Below, one piece after another: positions 60,296-64,000 of a stretch of 64,000 nucleotides of DNA. The position numbers and the translations under genes are program-made. The notes beneath the pieces were generated by a model. It saw only the letters and a list, made by a program, of their open reading frames with translations. It ran no database searches and was not told the DNA's origin. The first letter of the stretch is position 1. The number at the start of each line of letters is the position of its first letter. This DNA is from an uncultured Lachnospiraceae bacterium (lineage in GTDB: Bacteria; Bacillota; Clostridia; Lachnospirales; Lachnospiraceae): the NCBI GenBank assembly GCA_900316855.1, contig ONEK01000001.1, positions 62,001-126,000 on the forward strand, in the 5' to 3' direction.

Positions 60296-61568
60296 CGCAG
60301 ACAGCAGGGAACACAGGAAATTTCATAAACCAGAATCCAGACAGCAGGGTGGCCGGAATGGCCAGCCTGCTGTTTCTCACAATGCAAAAACGGGAGGAAA
60401 ATCATCGCGCTGTCCGTACTCGGGCCGGTGCGGCGGCTGTACGCTCATTGATGTTCCGATGGACGAGCAGCTGCTGAGAAAGCAGGAGCTCGTCCGCGAA
60501 TGCGTAGGGGAGTTCGGCCCGGTGGAGCCGATTGTCAGGATGAAGAATCCCGGCAGGTATCGCAACAAGGTGACGAGTGTGTTCGGCATCGACCGGAAAC
60601 GGCACCCGGTCTGCGGCGTGTACCGCGCTCATTCCCACGAGATCATTCCCGTTTCGGACTGCAGGATCGAGAACCGGACAGCCTCTGCCATCGTGCAGGA
60701 AATCTTTGCCCTGCTGCCTTCGTTCCGGATCCGTGTCTATGATGAGAACACAGGTATGGGCCTTGTGCGGGCAGTGCAGGTCCGGACAGCACACGCAACA
60801 GGGGAGATCATGGTTACCATTGTGACGGCATCCCCTGCCTTTCCCTCGAAAAATCATTTCGTGGAGGCACTGCTGGCCAGAGAGCCGGCCATCACGACGA
60901 TTGTGCAGAACATCAATGTGCGGACGGACCGCATGATCCTGGGGGATCGCGAGAAGGTGCTGTACGGAAAGGGGTATATTGAGGATATCCTGTGCGGGAA
61001 GCGGTTCCGGATCTCGTCCCGCTCGTTCTACCAGGTCAATTCGCTGCAGACGGAGAAGCTGTACCACATCGCCGTCGACGGGGCGAGGCTCTCCGGCAGG
61101 GAGCTGATCCTCGACGCCTACTGCGGGACCGGGACGATCGGCATCTGCGCCGCGGATCACGCTCGCGCGCTCATCGGGGTGGAGCAGAACGCGGATGCCG
61201 TCCGGGATGCCCTGCTCAATGCGAAGGCGAACGGGGTGGACAATGCCGAATTCGTTGCCATGGATGCGGGCGAATATCTGCAGGGGATGGCCGGGGGGCA
61301 GACGCGTCCGGATGTCGTATTCATGGACCCGCCGCGTCAGGGAGCGTCGGATGCGTTCCTGCAGTCCCTTCTGGCTATTGCGCCGAAACGGATTGTCTAT
61401 ATCTCCTGCAATCCGGTTACGCTCGGGGAGAACCTCGCCGTCCTGTGCGGCGGCTATCGGTTGACAAAGGCGGTTCCTGTCGATATGTTTCCGTATACAG
61501 CCGGGACAGAAGTGGTAAGTTTCCTGGAAAGACGGACCGGTGACGCCGGCACCGGCAAAAATCAGTAA
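60270..61568 (+). CDS. rlmD: RlmD/RlmCD-type 23S rRNA (uracil-5-)-methyltransferase
   Basis: This 432-residue SAM-dependent enzyme of the RumA family methylates a 23S rRNA uracil at C5. Fe-S cluster ligands are visible as CPYSGRCGGC (Cys48, Cys54, Cys57) with Cys131 in VSDCRIEN. The SAM site is LDAYCGTGTIGICAA, and the catalytic region has MDPPRQGAS and YISCNPVTL, whose Cys is the nucleophile. The N-terminal TRAM domain appears to be replaced by a basic, low-complexity stretch (1-45). The ATG at 60270 overlaps the previous gene. Confidence 0.88.
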   Translation: MDTKDRHYSADSREHRKFHKPESRQQGGRNGQPAVSHNAKTGGKSSRCPYSGRCGGCTLIDVPMDEQLLRKQELVRECVGEFGPVEPIVRMKNPGRYRNKVTSVFGIDRKRHPVCGVYRAHSHEIIPVSDCRIENRTASAIVQEIFALLPSFRIRVYDENTGMGLVRAVQVRTAHATGEIMVTIVTASPAFPSKNHFVEALLAREPAITTIVQNINVRTDRMILGDREKVLYGKGYIEDILCGKRFRISSRSFYQVNSLQTEKLYHIAVDGARLSGRELILDAYCGTGTIGICAADHARALIGVEQNADAVRDALLNAKANGVDNAEFVAMDAGEYLQGMAGGQTRPDVVFMDPPRQGASDAFLQSLLAIAPKRIVYISCNPVTLGENLAVLCGGYRLTKAVPVDMFPYTAGTEVVSFLERRTGDAGTGKNQ

Positions 61569-61581
61569 CAGGAGAGCCTTA

Positions 61582-63366
61582 TTGAAATCATTCGAGGAAA
61601 TTCTGAAGGAAAACAATCTCCGCTTCTCGCAGTTTCTGGACGGGAAGGGGCAGGAGGATATCGTCTCGTTTTTCGATACGCTGGTGCAGGATCGCGGAGA
61701 CCTGTCAGATGCGGACATTGAAGGAATCCTGAAAAACTATCGGGACCTCGGGGTGCTTGAGGATGCGGATGCCTTGCCGGCCAGCCGCGAGCAGGCCCTG
61801 CAAAAGGCCGGAGAGCAGGCGGCGAGGACACCGCTCCTCGAGTGGATCAACGCGGGCTACTGGAGCGCTCATAAGCCGGAAGAAGGCACTTCCTCACAAA
61901 CGGATGCTCCCGCTCCGGTCCTCACGTGGGAGCTGTTCCGCTCGAATGCAAGAGAAGCAGATTCCGGGCACCCGATTCTCATCCTGCAGGATGAGCGGCA
62001 CGAAATCCCGCATCACGTCACCGGGGACTTCACAAACCCGGAACGGAGGACCGCGTTCGAATACCGGACGGGCAAAGCACTCCGCACCCGGGACATCCTC
62101 CGCATTGACAGCCGCTTCGTGCGGCTGCTGCATTGGCTCGGGAACGGCCACATCGCAGTGCAGCTCTCCGGAGCACCGGCCGAAGGCGGGTATGCGGTTT
62201 ACCGGATCCGCGCCGTGGACGTGAACGGGAACGAGAGCCTGCAGACTGCGAACAATGATTTCCTGCAGCTCATCATCCGCAGGATGCTCGCCTCCGATCC
62301 GAGGGAGCAGGAGGATCCGGAGCAGGAGAAGGAGCAGGAGGCGGCCGACGAATCGATTCTCCTCACGGACATGCCTGCCATGATCGATTACCTGGCCTGT
62401 GCCGAGGAGTCGCTCCCGGACAACATCCGGAGCTGGGCACACCGGCAGATTGCCATGGTGAAATCCGGCACGGTCTCCGAGGAGGAGAAGCGCCACGCAA
62501 AGCGCGCACTCTCCATGATGCTGAACATCCAGTGGAAGGGATCCTATTTCGAACCCGTGGATCCCGCGGCGGCGAGGAGAATCCTCGACGAGGAGCTGTA
62601 CGGCATGGAGAAGGTGAAGCAGCGCGTCATCGAGACCATCATCCAGATCAACCGCACGCATACGCTGCCGAGCTACGGTCTGCTGCTCGCAGGGCCAGCC
62701 GGCACCGGCAAGTCACAGATCGCCTACGCGGTCGCAAGGATCCTGCGGCTTCCGTGGACGAGTCTTGACATGAGCGCCATCCACGACACGGAACAGCTGA
62801 CGGGAAGCCCCAGGGTTTACGTCAACGCGAAGCCCGGCAAAATCATGGAGGCCTTTTCACAGGCGGGAGCCTCGAACCTGGTGTTCATCATCAATGAGCT
62901 CGACAAGGCGGATTCACAGAACGGCTCGGGCAATCCCGCGGATGCCCTGCTCACACTGCTGGACAATCTGGGCTATACGGATAATTATATAGAGTGTACG
63001 ATCCCGACGGGCGGGGTATACCCGATTGCCACGGCAAACGACAAATCAAGGATCTCGGATCCGCTGCTTACACGGTTTGCCGTCATTGATATTCCGGACT
63101 ATACACCGGATGAGAAGCGGATTATCTTCACGGATTATTCGCTTCCGAAGATTCTGCGGCGCATGGGCATGCGGGAAGGGGAGCTGCAGCTGTCCGAATC
63201 CGCTGTGGACGCGGTCGTGGAATGCTACCGTGACCTGCCGGGCGTGCGGGATCTCGAGCAGGCGGCTGAGCATCTGGCGGCAAATGCGCTGTTCCAGATC
63301 GAGACAAGGGGTGTCAGCTTCGTCCGGTTTGACGCCGGGGGAGTGCGGACCCTGCTGGATCTTTGA
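61582..63366 (+). CDS. Lon-like AAA+ ATPase without protease domain
   Basis: This 594-residue protein has a large unrecognised N-terminal region (1-330) and a Lon-type AAA+ module: LDEELYGMEKVKQRVIE, Walker A GPAGTGKS (371-378), Walker B region LVFIINELDK (433-442), sensor 1 TAND, and arginine in LLTRF. In Walker B the usual Asp is Asn438 (N-E instead of D-E). No Ser-Lys Lon protease domain follows; the protein ends soon after the AAA lid. A TTG start at 61582 is chosen since AGGAG (61570-61574) lies 7 nt before it; the upstream GTG at 61540 has none. Function is unknown, perhaps an unfoldase or remodeller. Confidence 0.78.
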   Translation: MKSFEEILKENNLRFSQFLDGKGQEDIVSFFDTLVQDRGDLSDADIEGILKNYRDLGVLEDADALPASREQALQKAGEQAARTPLLEWINAGYWSAHKPEEGTSSQTDAPAPVLTWELFRSNAREADSGHPILILQDERHEIPHHVTGDFTNPERRTAFEYRTGKALRTRDILRIDSRFVRLLHWLGNGHIAVQLSGAPAEGGYAVYRIRAVDVNGNESLQTANNDFLQLIIRRMLASDPREQEDPEQEKEQEAADESILLTDMPAMIDYLACAEESLPDNIRSWAHRQIAMVKSGTVSEEEKRHAKRALSMMLNIQWKGSYFEPVDPAAARRILDEELYGMEKVKQRVIETIIQINRTHTLPSYGLLLAGPAGTGKSQIAYAVARILRLPWTSLDMSAIHDTEQLTGSPRVYVNAKPGKIMEAFSQAGASNLVFIINELDKADSQNGSGNPADALLTLLDNLGYTDNYIECTIPTGGVYPIATANDKSRISDPLLTRFAVIDIPDYTPDEKRIIFTDYSLPKILRRMGMREGELQLSESAVDAVVECYRDLPGVRDLEQAAEHLAANALFQIETRGVSFVRFDAGGVRTLLDL

Positions 63367-63393
63367 GAGTGAAGGGTCCGGCTGGCGCAGGCA

Positions 63394-63422
63394 TTTACAA
63401 AAATTTTAAATAAAGGTATATT
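63394..63422 (+). promoter_or_regulatory. promoter of potA
   Basis: TTTACA (63394-63399) and TATATT (63417-63422) are separated by exactly 17 bp in an AT-rich island. Transcription should start near 63429, giving a leader of about 120 nt that contains three short GC hairpins. Confidence 0.72.
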
Positions 63423-63481
63423 CAAAATCCTTCTTATCTTCTAAAATCTATAGCAATCAGCTGTGATACGCAGCAAGATCA

Positions 63482-63536
63482 GGCCAGAGAGGGCCGTGCC
63501 GGAGGATCCGGCGGGATGAGCCCCGAGGAGCCGGGG
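63482..63536 (+). other. three short hairpins in the potA leader
   Basis: GGCC/GGCC (63482-63485, 63492-63495), GCCGG/CCGGC (63498-63502, 63508-63512) and CCCC/GGGG (63521-63524, 63533-63536) can form in sequence. The loop of the middle one begins with AGGAT and thereby hides the only ribosome site of an alternative ATG at 63516. The site used by the TTG at 63549 begins right after the last hairpin. Confidence 0.4.
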
Positions 63537-63548
63537 TGGAGGTGGGAC

Positions 63549-64000
63549 TTGAACAGGAAAGAATTAATCCGACTGGAGCATATCTCGAAATCGTTTGACG
63601 GCCAGATGATCCTGGACGACCTGAACCTTGTCATCCATGAGAATGAATTCGTGACGCTTCTGGGCCCCTCCGGCTGCGGCAAGACAACGACGCTCCGGAT
63701 TATCGGGGGCTTCGAGCATCCCGATTCCGGCAGGGTGATATTCGACGGCGAGGATATCACGAACCTGGCGCCGAACAGGCGGCAGCTGAACACGGTGTTC
63801 CAGAAGTACGCCCTGTTCACCCACATGGACATCGCGGAGAATATCGCCTTCGGCCTGAAAATCCAGAATAAACCGGAGGACTATATCAACGACAAGATCC
63901 GCTATGCGCTGAAGCTCGTCAATCTCGAGGGCTATGAGCACCGGATGCCGGACTCGCTCTCCGGCGGCCAGCAGCAGAGGATTGCCATTGCGCGTGCCAT
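63549..64000 (+). CDS. potA: spermidine/putrescine ABC transporter ATP-binding protein, 5' part
   Basis: The gene runs off the right edge; 150 complete codons are visible. It is the ATPase of a polyamine importer (PotA): residues 1-17 include [13 protein letters not shown], Walker A is [10 protein letters not shown] (39-48), the Q-loop is [12 protein letters not shown], and the signature LSGGQQQR precedes the edge. The TTG at 63549 has GGAGGTG 6 nt upstream and gives the normal family N-terminus. An in-frame ATG at 63516 would add eleven atypical residues and has its ribosome site in a hairpin loop. It has its own promoter and probably heads a potABCD operon. Confidence 0.9.
   Translation, partial: MNRKELIRLEHISKSFDGQMILDDLNLVIHENEFVTLLGPSGCGKTTTLRIIGGFEHPDSGRVIFDGEDITNLAPNRRQLNTVFQKYALFTHMDIAENIAFGLKIQNKPEDYINDKIRYALKLVNLEGYEHRMPDSLSGGQQQRIAIARA

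Noticed and set aside
61540..61581. GTG at 61540 as the start of the Lon-like ATPase
   Set aside because: It would overlap the methyltransferase gene by 29 bp without a ribosome site, while the TTG at 61582 has an ideal AGGAG at 7 nt.

Overview
The window looks like a chromosomal segment of a high-GC anaerobic member of the Bacillota, class Clostridia, most likely a Lachnospiraceae. The evidence is a SCIFF peptide with its radical-SAM maturase (a clostridial hallmark), strong Shine-Dalgarno sites, TTGACA/TATAAT-type promoters, many GTG and TTG starts, and clostridial versions of HtrA, the DUF1934 protein and PotA. No rRNA, tRNA, CRISPR array, insertion sequence or phage gene was seen.

Layout. 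(1) Bases 1-3890 carry ordinary genes: the 3' end of a serine acetyltransferase gene, scfA/scfB with a clear promoter and an inter-gene hairpin, a convergent patatin-like lipase, and cytidine deaminase. (2) Bases 3903-50095 form one nearly continuous, same-strand locus of about 46 kb for a cell-surface polysaccharide. Most neighbouring genes overlap by 4 bp (ATGA or GTGA) or are separated by a few tens of bases. It encodes an initiating phosphoglycosyl transferase, about ten glycosyltransferases (GT4, GT2, GT11, a GT52-like protein), a DPM1/GtrB-like GT2 next to several large GT-C-like membrane proteins, two Wzy candidates, a Wzx flippase and a separate ABC flippase. Two MBOAT/SGNH O-acylation modules, an acyltransferase-3 protein and a pyruvyl transferase add decorations. 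Precursor enzymes point to two 4-amino-sugars (a WecE-type dTDP route and a PglF/PglE-like UDP route) and to a HexNAc uronic acid (dehydrogenase plus C4 epimerase), perhaps amidated by the AsnB-like enzyme. (3) Bases 50139-53854 hold trpS, a UDPGP-family uridylyltransferase, galE and a small conserved protein. (4) Bases 53900-55780 hold htrA with an unusual control region, ending in a terminator shared with convergent purC. (5) Bases 56770-63366 hold a TetM-like translational GTPase fused to a Rae1/YacP-type NYN nuclease domain behind a switch-like leader, then an operon of a small unknown protein, an RlmD-type rRNA methyltransferase and a Lon-like AAA+ ATPase without a protease domain. (6) potA begins at the right edge with its own promoter.

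How the parts work together. The polysaccharide genes form a coherent pathway from nucleotide sugars, through lipid-linked repeat assembly, flipping and polymerisation, to O-acyl and pyruvyl decoration. Genes for GDP-fucose, for dTDP-4-keto-6-deoxyglucose and for chain-length control (Wzz/Wzc/Wze type) are not in the window and must lie elsewhere if needed.

The least ordinary items are the GTPase-NYN fusion with its leader (56770-59758), the protease-less Lon-like ATPase with an altered Walker B (61582-63366), the GT11-GT2 fusion (37762-39756), and the htrA control region in which the -10 element lies inside the 5' arm of a terminator-like inverted repeat (53908-54006).
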